A DNA stretch of 64,000 bases. Origin: Flavobacterium psychrophilum. GTDB taxonomy: Bacteria > Bacteroidota > Bacteroidia > Flavobacteriales > Flavobacteriaceae. This document shows positions 1 through 7,510 of the stretch, piece after piece. The notes beneath the pieces are model-generated. The model did no database searches. It worked only from the letters and a program-made list of their open reading frames with translations, and was not told the origin of the DNA. Numbering within the stretch: the stretch's first letter is position 1; the number at the start of each line of letters is the position of its first letter. The position numbers and the translations under genes are program-made. The stretch is taken from contig CAMAWT010000009.1 in the NCBI GenBank assembly GCA_945862065.1, forward strand, positions 1-64,000. The letters are read 5' to 3'.

Positions 1-680
1 GTGTACACCCACATGTGTTCATTCGCCGAGTTATTTAAACCTGTAGCAGATGTAATCGCAGCCACAGGACCTGAACCAATAAGTAATTCAATTTTATTAG
101 TACCTTCATATAACTTCACTTGGAAATTATATCCTGCAGCGGTATTAGCTGTTTTGGTTACTTTCCATTGAACAGTTAAAACTTGATTTGGTGCTGAACC
201 AGAAAGTTGATAGGTTACCCCACCACCTGAAGCTGCTGTACCCACGGTAAAATTATCCCAAGCTGCACAGACAAAAGGAACACTAGGAGTCAATATGCTC
301 GTATTATCAAAGACACCTACTTGAGTAGCTCCAAATTGAAGCATACCTGTTGCAGCCGCAGAAAATTGTGTATAATCTACTCCTTGATACTTAAAGGTAA
401 AACCAATAGGTGTTACCGCAGATTTTAATCCTGCATTTAGCAACGCCACATTACCTCCAGCAATTAATGAAGTGCCTCCAGAAATATCAGCATAGGTAGT
501 TGTACCTGAACTAAATTTCATGTTAGAGATTTGGGCAAACGAACTTACTGCAAACAAAATAACAGCTAGTTGTAGTAACAGCTGCTTTGTAAATGAAGTT
601 GAAGCGTTAGCTGATACTTGGTTCTTAGAACAAGAAGCTGTTGTTAAACGTGTAATACAGTTAGGTAAAAATGTACTCAT
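1..680 (-). CDS. secreted T9SS-type surface protein, N-terminal part
   Basis: The gene is cut by the left window edge, so only about 226 N-terminal residues are visible. It opens with MSTFLPNCIT, a polar stretch, and then a hydrophobic segment ending in a likely signal peptidase site (VSSFAQ, near residue 50). The mature part is rich in Gly, Thr and Ser and contains GFTFKYQGVDYTQF. This beta-rich pattern is common at the start of large Flavobacterium proteins exported by the type IX system. The sorting domain expected at the C-terminus lies outside the window. The ATG at 680 was chosen because the next gene upstream starts with a matching motif. Inference: a large extracellular or surface protein, function unknown. 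Confidence 0.75.
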   Translation of the reverse strand, partial: MSTFLPNCITRLTTASCSKNQVSANASTSFTKQLLLQLAVILFAVSSFAQISNMKFSSGTTTYADISGGTSLIAGGNVALLNAGLKSAVTPIGFTFKYQGVDYTQFSAAATGMLQFGATQVGVFDNTSILTPSVPFVCAAWDNFTVGTAASGGGVTYQLSGSAPNQVLTVQWKVTKTANTAAGYNFQVKLYEGTNKIELLIGSGPVAAITSATGLNNSANEHMWVY

Positions 681-704
681 GTGAAAAAGTATTAAAGTTT
701 TATT

Positions 705-1253
705 TTAAATTGAATAAATTAAAAGTATTTTTGAAAAAGCTATATTTTGAATTTCTAATTTGTATTCAAAACCTGCACTGTTAACCATCACTACTTCGGG
801 AGCTGAAGAAGCTGCACCAATAATATTAGCAATAGCTGGTTGTACAGAACGAGCATTAGAGGTAGCAATTACATATTTTTTCATCGCAGTGGTTTTATTC
901 GAATCGTTTCCTTTGTAAACAAAATAGCCCGAATTATCAGAAGCGGTAGCTAATATTTCCGAAATCCCATCACCATCTGAATCCGCCGCAGTTTGAGAAC
1001 CTCCATTCCAAATTACAGCATTATATGAAAATTTCTCAGCTATCCCCCAAACTTTTGCAGGAGCTGGGCTGTAAGCCCCGTAGAAATTGGCATTGGTTTG
1101 TGCGAAGAGATTGGTATTCGTGCCAAACAATAAAAATCCTAAGACAAAAGTTGCTATTAAATTTTTGAAGAACCCATTATTGGTTTTGAAATTGGGTTTT
1201 TGAGAACGGTTAGTAACTAAACAGGAAATACAGTTTGGTAGAGAGTTGCTCAT
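705..1253 (-). CDS. short secreted protein, probably truncated
   Basis: This encodes 182 residues if started at the ATG at 1253; an upstream in-frame start at 1289 would add 12 residues. The 1253 start is preferred because its N-terminus (MSNSLPNCIS) matches that of the next gene (MSTFLPNCIT). A signal peptide ends near TNLFAQ. The mature part contains SDGDGISEILATASD, resembling an FG-GAP/VCBS calcium-binding repeat. Such proteins are normally several hundred residues long and end in a T9SS sorting domain. This one stops abruptly in a hydrophobic tail (KILLIYSI) 25 bp before the next gene. Inference: a 3'-truncated remnant of a larger secreted protein; a genuine short protein is less likely. 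Confidence 0.55.
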   Translation of the reverse strand: MSNSLPNCISCLVTNRSQKPNFKTNNGFFKNLIATFVLGFLLFGTNTNLFAQTNANFYGAYSPAPAKVWGIAEKFSYNAVIWNGGSQTAADSDGDGISEILATASDNSGYFVYKGNDSNKTTAMKKYVIATSNARSVQPAIANIIGAASSAPEVVMVNSAGFEYKLEIQNIAFSKILLIYSI

Positions 1254-1711
1254 GTGTGTAATTTTTAACTTTTTATTTGATTTTTTCAATTTAAAAAAAT
1301 ATTTTTGAATACTGTTTGACAGATGAAAAGAACTATTTTTATTGAATTTGAAACATTGATTGTATCAAATTCAAAATTTAATTTGCCTTAAATTTTTAAA
1401 AATTAAACGATAATTAAAAAAACATCCTAAATTTCGTTTTTAGAAATTTGGATATTTTAATTAAAAAAAACATCAATAAAAATGCGAAAATCAAAAAATA
1501 TTAATTTTTGCTTTTGAGAAAAATAATTGTTTTTAAGCATTTAGGTGTTTTTTAAAAATTGGGGCATACAAATATATATACAATGCGTTTTTTTTTATTC
1601 AAAAATAAAACACATGTAGTTCAGTTTTATATTTCTGAACTAATTGTGTAGTTCCAAAAAACTAAATTGTATTTTTGAATTGTATTTTTGAACCATGAAA
1701 TACCCACCCAT
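1254..1711. promoter_or_regulatory. AT-rich divergent intergenic region with -7 boxes
   Basis: This is a very AT-rich region between divergent genes with no coding potential that I can support. Near the right end are two copies of the Bacteroidota -7 motif TATTTTTG, at 1670-1677 and 1683-1690, 13 bp apart, just before the AraC-type regulator. The second would place the transcript start close to 1697. I see no clear -7 box for the minus-strand secreted protein. Confidence 0.45.
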
Positions 1712-2917
1712 ATGATATTATTTTTATCGCTTTTTACCTTATTCTTGACATGTATACTTACATCATACAATTTAAGTATTAATAAAAATGTAATTTATTT
1801 AAGTGGCTTATTATTCTTATTATCTTTATCTGGATTACTTCATTATTTTGTTATTTTATCAAATTCAGAAAATGGAATTGCCTTTTTCTATACTCATTTT
1901 ATGCCTGTTTTATATTTGCAAGGCCCAATGCTTTTTTTGTATGTAAATGGAACCTTAAAAGATGAGTTTACCTTTAATTGGAAAAAAGGGTTGCATTTTG
2001 TTCCCTTTATTATTGCATTTATTTCTATTTCTAATTATTATTTTGTGCCTTGGGAAGTGAAATTAAAAATAGCAAAAGCCATAATAGCCTCTCCAGAAAT
2101 TCTACTCTCAATTGATGTGTATAACATCGGTAATCATTTTGTTAATTTACCAGCAAGAACTTTAACTTTGCTTCTCTATTCTATTGCCACCTTGTATATT
2201 TTGATTCGATATTCTATAAAAAACAAAGTCAATCCACCGTTAAGTGATAAAATCATTAAATGGCTTTACTTCATTACAATAATCGTGATTATTTGTGCCA
2301 CGAGCTATATCGGGTTAATTTATGAATTTGTAATTAACAATATAAAAACACGTCAAGAAATCAGTAAAGAATTATACAATTATATAACTGCTTTTTCTTT
2401 CTCCTTAATTCCACTAATAATGTTGCTGTTTCCTGAAGTGTTATATGGTATTCCAAAAGTTAAAAGAAAAAAAATTGATTTGTTTAAATCAAACAATACT
2501 AATTTTGTAAATAACATTACCTTAGTAGATGAAGAACAAGTTATTAAGGATGAAAATCCAGAAATGAAAGAACTTGCCAATTTGATTCAATACTATTTAA
2601 TTACTGAAAAACCATTTGTAGACCCAAAGTTCAGCATTAATGATCTTGCTAAACAATTAGATGTTCCTAAACACCACCTATATTATTGTTTCAACTCCAT
2701 ATTAAAAACAAAATTTACTACTCTTAGATCACAAATACGAGTAGATTATGCAAAAGAATTTTTATTAAATGGAGAACTAGAACAACTATCAATGGAAGGA
2801 ATATGGCCCAAAACTGGATTTTCGTCAAGAACGAATTTCTTTGTTACCTTTAAAGAAATAACGGGATTAACACCTTCAGAATTTGTACAAGTAAATTCAA
2901 AAAAACAATATACTTAA
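1712..2917 (+). CDS. AraC-family regulator with membrane-spanning N-terminus
   Basis: A 401-residue protein with two parts. The first about 250 residues hold roughly seven hydrophobic segments (for example LFLSLFTLFLTCILTSYN at the start), typical of membrane-anchored AraC regulators of Bacteroidota. After a charged linker, the last 100 residues form an AraC/XylS double helix-turn-helix, with FSINDLAKQLDVPKHHLYYC as the first helix pair and FKEITGLTPSEF as the conserved end. A TTG at 1688 in the same frame would add eight residues. It overlaps the -7 box at 1683-1690, so the ATG at 1712 is the better start. The inducer and targets cannot be read from the sequence. A perfect terminator hairpin follows. 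Confidence 0.85.
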   Translation: MILFLSLFTLFLTCILTSYNLSINKNVIYLSGLLFLLSLSGLLHYFVILSNSENGIAFFYTHFMPVLYLQGPMLFLYVNGTLKDEFTFNWKKGLHFVPFIIAFISISNYYFVPWEVKLKIAKAIIASPEILLSIDVYNIGNHFVNLPARTLTLLLYSIATLYILIRYSIKNKVNPPLSDKIIKWLYFITIIVIICATSYIGLIYEFVINNIKTRQEISKELYNYITAFSFSLIPLIMLLFPEVLYGIPKVKRKKIDLFKSNNTNFVNNITLVDEEQVIKDENPEMKELANLIQYYLITEKPFVDPKFSINDLAKQLDVPKHHLYYCFNSILKTKFTTLRSQIRVDYAKEFLLNGELEQLSMEGIWPKTGFSSRTNFFVTFKEITGLTPSEFVQVNSKKQYT

Positions 2918-2937
2918 ACTACTTTAAATAAAGCGAT

Positions 2938-2980
2938 TGTAAACCGTCAGTAAAAAGTGTACTGATTTAGTCAAAACTAA
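2938..2980. repeat. IS-end-like motif, copy 1
   Basis: About 40 bp starting TGTAAACCGTCAGTAAAAAG and continuing through GTACTGATTTAGTC match a second site at 48661-48702 (TGTAAATTGTCAGCAAAAAG...) with only a few differences. The TG start and the length resemble the terminal inverted repeat of an IS3-type insertion sequence. No transposase or opposite end is visible here, so it is best read as a solitary IS end or relic. It lies 20 bp after the AraC-type gene and abuts its terminator. Confidence 0.5.
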
Positions 2981-3013
2981 AAACTGCATCAAAAATGTTT
3001 TTTGATGCAGTTT
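2981..3013 (+). terminator. strong hairpin terminator after the AraC-type gene
   Basis: A perfect 15-bp stem (AAACTGCATCAAAAA / TTTTTGATGCAGTTT) with a 3-nt loop and a T-rich 3' arm. It is likely the intrinsic terminator of the upstream plus-strand gene. Confidence 0.8.
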
Positions 3014-3114
3014 AATTAATTTATTATTTGTCAAATAATTTGTATCGATTTTTTAAGTCTAGTCAATTATCAAGAATTATTTCGCTCAAATAACGAATTT
3101 AAAGTAGATAAAAA

Positions 3115-3629
3115 TTACTTAGGCATTACTACTGAATCAATAACGTGGATAACGCCATTGGTGGCTAATAAATCATTTGTTATAACGGTTGCTTTTCTAC
3201 CTTTTGAGTCTATTAAAATCACTTTTTCATTTTCTAAACTAGCGGTTAAGTTTTCACCTTGAATCGTTTTGATAACCGCTTTTCTTTTCCTACTTTGATG
3301 GCTGCCAAAACATCAGATGCTTTTAAATTTCCTGCAACAACATGATACGTTAATAATTTAACCAAGGCTGCTTTACTTTTCGGTTTTAATAAATTTTCGA
3401 CTGTACCTTTTGGCAATTTTTTAAATGCTTTGTTTGTGGGTGCAAATACTGTGTAAGGTCCCATTCCTTTTAATGTAGTTACTAAATCGGCTGCTTTTAT
3501 AGCAGCTACAAGGGTTGTATGATCTTTAGAACCCATTGCCACACCTACCACATCGGTTGTTTGAGCATTTGCAAATCCTGCAAATACTAAAAATAAACCT
3601 GCGAATATTGATTTCAAATTTTTTGTCAT
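3115..3629 (-). pseudogene. fasciclin-domain secreted protein, frameshifted
   Basis: It starts with a clear signal peptide (GLFLVFAGFANAQ) followed by a fasciclin (FAS1) domain, with the family motifs YTVFAPTNKAF and LTYHVVAGNL. After about residue 117 the reading frame shifts and stops early. The missing end of the domain (TIQGENLTASLENEK..., NGVIHVIDSVVMPK) is intact in the next frame down to a TAA at 3115-3117. Restoring one base in the T runs at 3280-3283 or 3285-3288 (plus strand) gives a normal FAS1 protein of about 171 residues. FAS1 proteins are usually surface or periplasmic adhesion-like proteins. This is either a real or phase-variable frameshift, or a sequencing error in a homopolymer. 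The neighbouring gene is a paralogue. Confidence 0.8.
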
Positions 3630-3718
3630 GACTTTTTTAATTTTATTTTGTATAAAATTTTATGTAAACACAATTCTGTAATAATAATCTATAACTAATT
3701 ATTACAAAAATTTGTTTT

Positions 3719-4132
3719 TTACATTTTTGGCATCAACACTTTATCAATTAAATGAACTACCCCATTTGAAGCATCAACATCAGCTGTTATAACATGTGCT
3801 TCTCCAATCATCACTTTACCATCTTTTAATGATACTTTTAATTTTTCACCCTGAACCGTAGTTAGTTCTGCACCGTCTTTAAGATCGGCTGCCAAGTGTT
3901 TGCCACTTACCACATGATAAGTAAGTATGTTAGCCAATTTGTCCTTATTTTCTGGTTTTAAAAGACTGTCTACATCATTTTGAATAGCTGCAAATGCAGC
4001 ATCAGTTGGTGCAAAAATGGTAAAAGGGCCTGTGCCTTCCAAAGTTGTTACTAAATCGGCAGCTTTTACTGCAGCGGCTAGTGTTTTGGCACTTTCTGTA
4101 GCTAGGGCTACAATGTTTTTTGAACTTGTCAT
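3719..4132 (-). CDS. fasciclin (FAS1) domain protein
   Basis: A 137-residue protein that is essentially one complete FAS1 domain: FTIFAPTDAAF near the start, LTYHVVSGKHL in the middle, and NGVVHLIDKVLMPKM at the end. It resembles the frameshifted fasciclin gene just downstream, so the two are probably tandem paralogues. Unlike that gene it has no signal peptide: the ATG at 4132 leads straight into the domain. The upstream in-frame codons reach a TGA without offering a start or a hydrophobic stretch. Either it works in the cytoplasm or the export signal has been lost. The exact role is unknown. Confidence 0.8.
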   Translation of the reverse strand: MTSSKNIVALATESAKTLAAAVKAADLVTTLEGTGPFTIFAPTDAAFAAIQNDVDSLLKPENKDKLANILTYHVVSGKHLAADLKDGAELTTVQGEKLKVSLKDGKVMIGEAHVITADVDASNGVVHLIDKVLMPKM

Positions 4133-4426
4133 ATCAATTTTTTTAGTATTACAGAAGCGTTTCTGGAACGTTGTAAAATTGGGTCAGTTTGAACTATTAA
4201 ATGTTATAAGATTAATAAAATGAGTTACAACATTCCCACGCTAGCGAAAGCTTAACGCTACTATGTATTGAAAACAAAACCCTTAAAAAACAAATTTTAA
4301 GATTTTTTTTTGGAATAAAAATTGATAAATTTATAAAGAAGATAAAATACTGCAGGAGTCAATATTTCCTTGATTTTCAAAAGAAAAACTATGTTTTTTT
4401 AGCAAATGAAAATTTACTAAAAACAA
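4133..4426. other. intergenic, no gene seen
   Basis: About 290 bp of AT-rich sequence between the fasciclin gene and the tRNA-Thr terminator. A short imperfect palindrome (acgctagcgaaagcttaacgct, near 4238-4260) is the only structure I noticed. No coding region or promoter box is supported. Confidence 0.4.
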
Positions 4427-4457
4427 AAAAACCATCAAAAATAGATGGTTTTTTTTT
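4427..4457 (-). terminator. hairpin terminator of tRNA-Thr
   Basis: An AAAAAACCATC / GATGGTTTTTTT stem lies immediately beyond the 3' end of the minus-strand tRNA. It has A/T-rich flanks on both sides, so it could also work in the other direction. Confidence 0.75.
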
Positions 4458-4458
4458 G

Positions 4459-4532
4459 AGCCGATAGAGGGACTCGAACCCACGACCTGCTGATTACAAA
4501 TCAGCTGCTCTAGCCAGCTGAGCTACATCGGC
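4459..4532 (-). tRNA. tRNA-Thr (anticodon TGT)
   Basis: A 74-nt cloverleaf. The acceptor stem GCCGATG pairs with TATCGGC (one G-T pair). The D-arm is GCTCAGCTGGCTAGAGC, the anticodon loop is TTTGTAA with anticodon TGT, and the T-arm is GTGGGTTCGAGTCCC. CCA is not encoded. The body is almost identical to the second tRNA-Thr(TGT) at 63098-63171; the differences are in the acceptor stem and one D-loop base. Confidence 0.97.
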
Positions 4533-4547
4533 GTCTCATTTCGATTG

Positions 4548-4577
4548 CAAATATAATAGCGTTTTTCAATTACGCAA
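4548..4577 (-). promoter_or_regulatory. promoter of tRNA-Thr
   Basis: On the minus strand, TATATTTG (4548-4555) fits the Bacteroidota -7 consensus. TTTG at 4574-4577, 18 bp upstream, fits the -33 element. The tRNA begins 16 bp downstream of the -7 box. Confidence 0.65.
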
Positions 4578-4610
4578 AATATTTTTGAACTTTTTTATTG
4601 ATTTTTTTAA

Positions 4611-4877
4611 TTAAAACGCATTGATTTTATCAACCAATTGATTTGCAGCTTGTTCCAATTCAACATTTATTTGCTTAAAATGTGCTTTTTTATTCTCAAC
4701 TTTCTTTGCATTCACTTTTACAATTAAACTATCGAAAGTAGCAATTGCTTCATCAATTAATCCGTTTGTTTGTTCTGTTGGTTTTCCTGAAGTAGTCATT
4801 TCATAAATGTAAACCGCTTCAATGATATCACCTAATACAAAATTGATGTCTTTCTTTAAATTCTTAACACTTGCCAT
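4611..4877 (-). CDS. conserved small alpha-helical protein, unknown function
   Basis: An 88-residue protein with no signal peptide or membrane segment. The sequence (DINFVLGDIIEAVYIYEM, then charged helices with KKVENKKAHFKQ) looks wholly alpha-helical. I do not recognise a characterised family, though small proteins of this kind are common in Flavobacteriaceae. A -7 box on the minus strand, TAGTTTTG at 4903-4910, sits 26 bp upstream of the ATG. That argues for an independently transcribed real gene. Confidence 0.75.
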   Translation of the reverse strand: MASVKNLKKDINFVLGDIIEAVYIYEMTTSGKPTEQTNGLIDEAIATFDSLIVKVNAKKVENKKAHFKQINVELEQAANQLVDKINAF

Positions 4878-4902
4878 TTTATTCTATTTTTAAAATTTGA
4901 TG

Positions 4903-4910
4903 CAAAACTA
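4903..4910 (-). promoter_or_regulatory. -7 box of the small helical protein gene
   Basis: TAGTTTTG on the minus strand matches TAnnTTTG and would start the transcript about 20 nt before the ATG at 4877. Confidence 0.5.
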
Positions 4911-4932
4911 CATATAATCTTTAGATATATAA

Positions 4933-5895
4933 CTATTTAATATAAATTTCTAACACAGATGCTGTTCCAACCAATTCAAAATTTGGAGCAGCAGCAGGAA
5001 TTAAAAGTGTATCTCCTTTCACATATTGGTACGTAACGCCATCCATAATCAACGCACAACTGCCAGATACTATCATCAAAACCTTAAAAGTTTCAATATT
5101 GGTAACCACGGTAACGCTTTCTGTAACTTTTATAAAATTGGTTGTAAAATAAGGGCATTCAACAATGGTATTGACTTGATTTTCAATTTCATCATAAGTT
5201 CGTTCTACTTTAACAACATCATAATTAATAGCTTCCAATGCTAAATCAACATGCAGTTCTCGTAGATTTCCATTGGCATCAACCCGATCAAAATCATATA
5301 ATCGATAGGTAATATCGGATGTCTGCTGAATCTCTGCTACCACAATTCCGGCGCCAATGGCATGTATGGTTCCGGTTTCTAAAAAAAATACATCGCCTTC
5401 TTTCACTTTTTTAGAATCTAAAAGTGAAAGTAATGATTTATTGGTCAAATGATTAACATATTCTTCAGAAGATGATTTATCTTTAAAACCAACAATCATT
5501 CGAGCTCCTTCTTCTGCATTCATCACATACCACATTTCGGTTTTACCAAAAGAATTATGTCTTTTTAGTGCTAATTCATCGTTGGGATGCAACTGAATTG
5601 ACAAATCTTCGCGAGCATCTATAAATTTAAATAACAATGGGAATTGGGGTCCAAATTTAGCATAAACTGATGTTCCTAGTAGTAATTCTGGGAAATCTGA
5701 AATCAAATCATTCAAAGATTTACCTTTATAAATACCAGTAGCAACGACACTTACATCATCTGTAACTGTAGATATTTCCCAGCTTTCACCTGTTTTTTCA
5801 GATAAAATTGGCTTATTCAATAGGGTCTTTAATTGGGTTCCACCCCAAATTCGTTCTTTTAAAATGGGTTCGAATTGAATCGGATAAAATTTCAT
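4933..5895 (-). CDS. manA: mannose-6-phosphate isomerase, class I
   Basis: A 320-residue type I phosphomannose isomerase, which interconverts mannose 6-phosphate and fructose 6-phosphate for sugar use or for GDP-mannose and glycan synthesis. It shows the cupin core with zinc-binding motifs: QLHPND near residue 101, GKTEMWYV with its Glu, and GTIHAIGAG with its His. The length fits the short Bacillus/Bacteroidota form. It is the last of four minus-strand genes (idi, queD, bcp, manA) but follows a 41-bp gap. The ATG at 5895 begins MKFYPIQFEPILKERIWGG, a typical family start. Confidence 0.93.
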   Translation of the reverse strand: MKFYPIQFEPILKERIWGGTQLKTLLNKPILSEKTGESWEISTVTDDVSVVATGIYKGKSLNDLISDFPELLLGTSVYAKFGPQFPLLFKFIDAREDLSIQLHPNDELALKRHNSFGKTEMWYVMNAEEGARMIVGFKDKSSSEEYVNHLTNKSLLSLLDSKKVKEGDVFFLETGTIHAIGAGIVVAEIQQTSDITYRLYDFDRVDANGNLRELHVDLALEAINYDVVKVERTYDEIENQVNTIVECPYFTTNFIKVTESVTVVTNIETFKVLMIVSGSCALIMDGVTYQYVKGDTLLIPAAAPNFELVGTASVLEIYIK

Positions 5896-5936
5896 ACCTT
5901 ATTATTAAGTTACAAAGTAACAAAATCTAAACTACA

Positions 5937-6395
5937 TTACAACGATGCAAGTGCTTTAACCTTTTGTAAAGCTTTAGAAATATGAGTGGTGGCTTGCATA
6001 GAATCGAACCTCATCTGTAAAACCCCTTTGGCATCAATGACAAAAGTTTCTCTACCTGGAATAAATAATAAATCATTGGCAACACCAAAAAGTCTGCTGA
6101 TTTTCTTATTAGAATCGGTTAGTAATCTAAAAGGTAATTTGTATTTCTTTTTAAAATTGGTGTGAGATGTAAAGCCATCTGAACTAATACCTATGACTTC
6201 TGAACCATACTTTAAAAAATCTTCATATTGATCCCTAAAACTACAGGCCTGTGCTGTACATCCTGGCGTGTTATCTTTAGGATAAAAATACAACACAACT
6301 ATTTTTTTACCAATAACACTTTGACTATCAAATTGATTTCCGTTCTCGTCAATTGTTGTAAATTGAGGTACAACATCCCCTACTGATAGTGCCAT
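5937..6395 (-). CDS. bcp: thioredoxin-dependent thiol peroxidase (Bcp/PrxQ)
   Basis: A 152-residue atypical peroxiredoxin that reduces hydrogen and organic peroxides in the cytoplasm using thioredoxin. The active site NTPGCTAQACSFRD carries the peroxidatic Cys46 and resolving Cys51, five residues apart as in the E. coli enzyme. The length is full. Its ATG overlaps the queD stop by one base (TAATG), so the two are co-transcribed and probably translationally coupled. Confidence 0.95.
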   Translation of the reverse strand: MALSVGDVVPQFTTIDENGNQFDSQSVIGKKIVVLYFYPKDNTPGCTAQACSFRDQYEDFLKYGSEVIGISSDGFTSHTNFKKKYKLPFRLLTDSNKKISRLFGVANDLLFIPGRETFVIDAKGVLQMRFDSMQATTHISKALQKVKALASL

Positions 6396-6805
6396 TATTC
6401 GCCTTTATAGGTTACAAAATTTCGAGGTGTTTCATACAAAACAACTTCTAAATCTAATTCGGATTTTAAATGCACTCTAAGTTTATTCCAAATCACAACG
6501 GCAATATTTTCAGCTGTCGGATTCAAGTCAAGAAAATCTTCAACATCTAAATTAAGGTTTTTGTGATCAAATGCATTTTCTACATGCAATTTGATTAAAT
6601 CACTAAGTATTTTTACATCCAATACAAATCCGGTTTCTGGATCTATAGCACCTGTAACGCTCACAATTAATTCGTAATTATGACCATGAAAGTTTGGGTT
6701 GTTACATTTTCCAAATATTTTATCATTTTGCTCCAAAGACCAGTCTTTTCGATACAATCGATGAGCTGCGTTAAAGTGGGCTTTTCTTGAAATAGTTACG
6801 CGCAT
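6395..6805 (-). CDS. queD: 6-pyruvoyl-tetrahydropterin/6-carboxytetrahydropterin synthase
   Basis: A 136-residue member of the PTPS/QueD family, which converts dihydroneopterin triphosphate to 6-carboxytetrahydropterin in queuosine synthesis. Zinc ligands are seen at His15 (FNAAH) and at His40 and His42 (FHGHNY), with the catalytic Cys34 in GKCNNP. The pterin-binding Glu is probably in VVLYETPRN. It lies between idi and bcp with a 5-bp gap and a 1-bp overlap. A sepiapterin-type PTPS role is possible but less likely in a bacterium. Confidence 0.92.
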   Translation of the reverse strand: MRVTISRKAHFNAAHRLYRKDWSLEQNDKIFGKCNNPNFHGHNYELIVSVTGAIDPETGFVLDVKILSDLIKLHVENAFDHKNLNLDVEDFLDLNPTAENIAVVIWNKLRVHLKSELDLEVVLYETPRNFVTYKGE

Positions 6806-6810
6806 GTTTT

Positions 6811-7338
6811 TTATAGTTTATGTTCTTCTAAATAATGATAAAATTGATCGAATATTATTTTAAACCAAACGGTGTACAATTCGGGTTGATTTTGAATATC
6901 TGTTCGTACGCCTTCTATACACATCCATTTCCAATGTTCTACTTCTTCAGGATTGATATTTGGGGCATCATTGTAATAACCAATCATCACATGATCTAAC
7001 TCGTGTTCGGTTAATCCGTTATCAAACGGTGCTTTGTATATAAAATGAAACAATTCTTTTAACTCGGTTACAAAACCCATTTCTTCAAACAATCGTCGGG
7101 TACCCGCTTCAATATTTGTTTCTCCTGCTCGTTGATGACTACAACAAGTGTTGGTCCACAAAAGGGGCGAATGGTATTTGTGATGTGCCCGTTGTTGCAA
7201 CATAATCTCATTATTCGAATTCAAAACAAAAACAGAAAAAGCTCGATGTAAAACAGCTTTTTCATGTGCCTCCATTTTGGCCATCAAACCTATTTCCTCA
7301 TCTTTTTCGTTAACTAAAATCACTTGTTCTTCTTGCAT
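6811..7338 (-). CDS. idi: isopentenyl-diphosphate delta-isomerase, type 1
   Basis: A 175-residue type I IPP isomerase of the Nudix fold, which interconverts IPP and DMAPP for isoprenoid (quinone, carotenoid) synthesis. Motifs include LQQRAHHKYHSPLLWTNTCC with the catalytic Cys and metal-binding His residues, the Nudix-like ETNIEAGTRRLFEEMGF, and EVEHWKWM with the catalytic Glu. It is the first gene of the idi-queD-bcp run. Nothing unusual is seen. Confidence 0.95.
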   Translation of the reverse strand: MQEEQVILVNEKDEEIGLMAKMEAHEKAVLHRAFSVFVLNSNNEIMLQQRAHHKYHSPLLWTNTCCSHQRAGETNIEAGTRRLFEEMGFVTELKELFHFIYKAPFDNGLTEHELDHVMIGYYNDAPNINPEEVEHWKWMCIEGVRTDIQNQPELYTVWFKIIFDQFYHYLEEHKL

Positions 7339-7498
7339 ACCAATTTATTACTCTGTAAAAATACAAAAAAAGAACTTATTTTGATCGTTTTTGTGAAAAC
7401 CAATCAAAGTTTAACGTATGTTCAATATTTGATGTATCCGACAAAAGTTAAACTTTTTATAATTTTTTAAAAAAAAGAATATTAGATTTAATCCTTTA

Positions 7499-7506
7499 TA
7501 TATTTG
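7499..7506 (+). promoter_or_regulatory. -7 box abutting msrB
   Basis: TATATTTG matches TAnnTTTG and lies only 4 bp before the msrB ATG at 7511. The transcript would begin at or next to the start codon, suggesting a leaderless mRNA. No clear -33 box is seen. Confidence 0.45.
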
Positions 7507-7510
7507 TTAA

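Noticed and set aside
4017..4223. Plus-strand ORF across the fasciclin start
   Set aside because: It is antisense to the FAS1 coding region, has no recognisable domain, and follows the codon pattern of the opposite strand.
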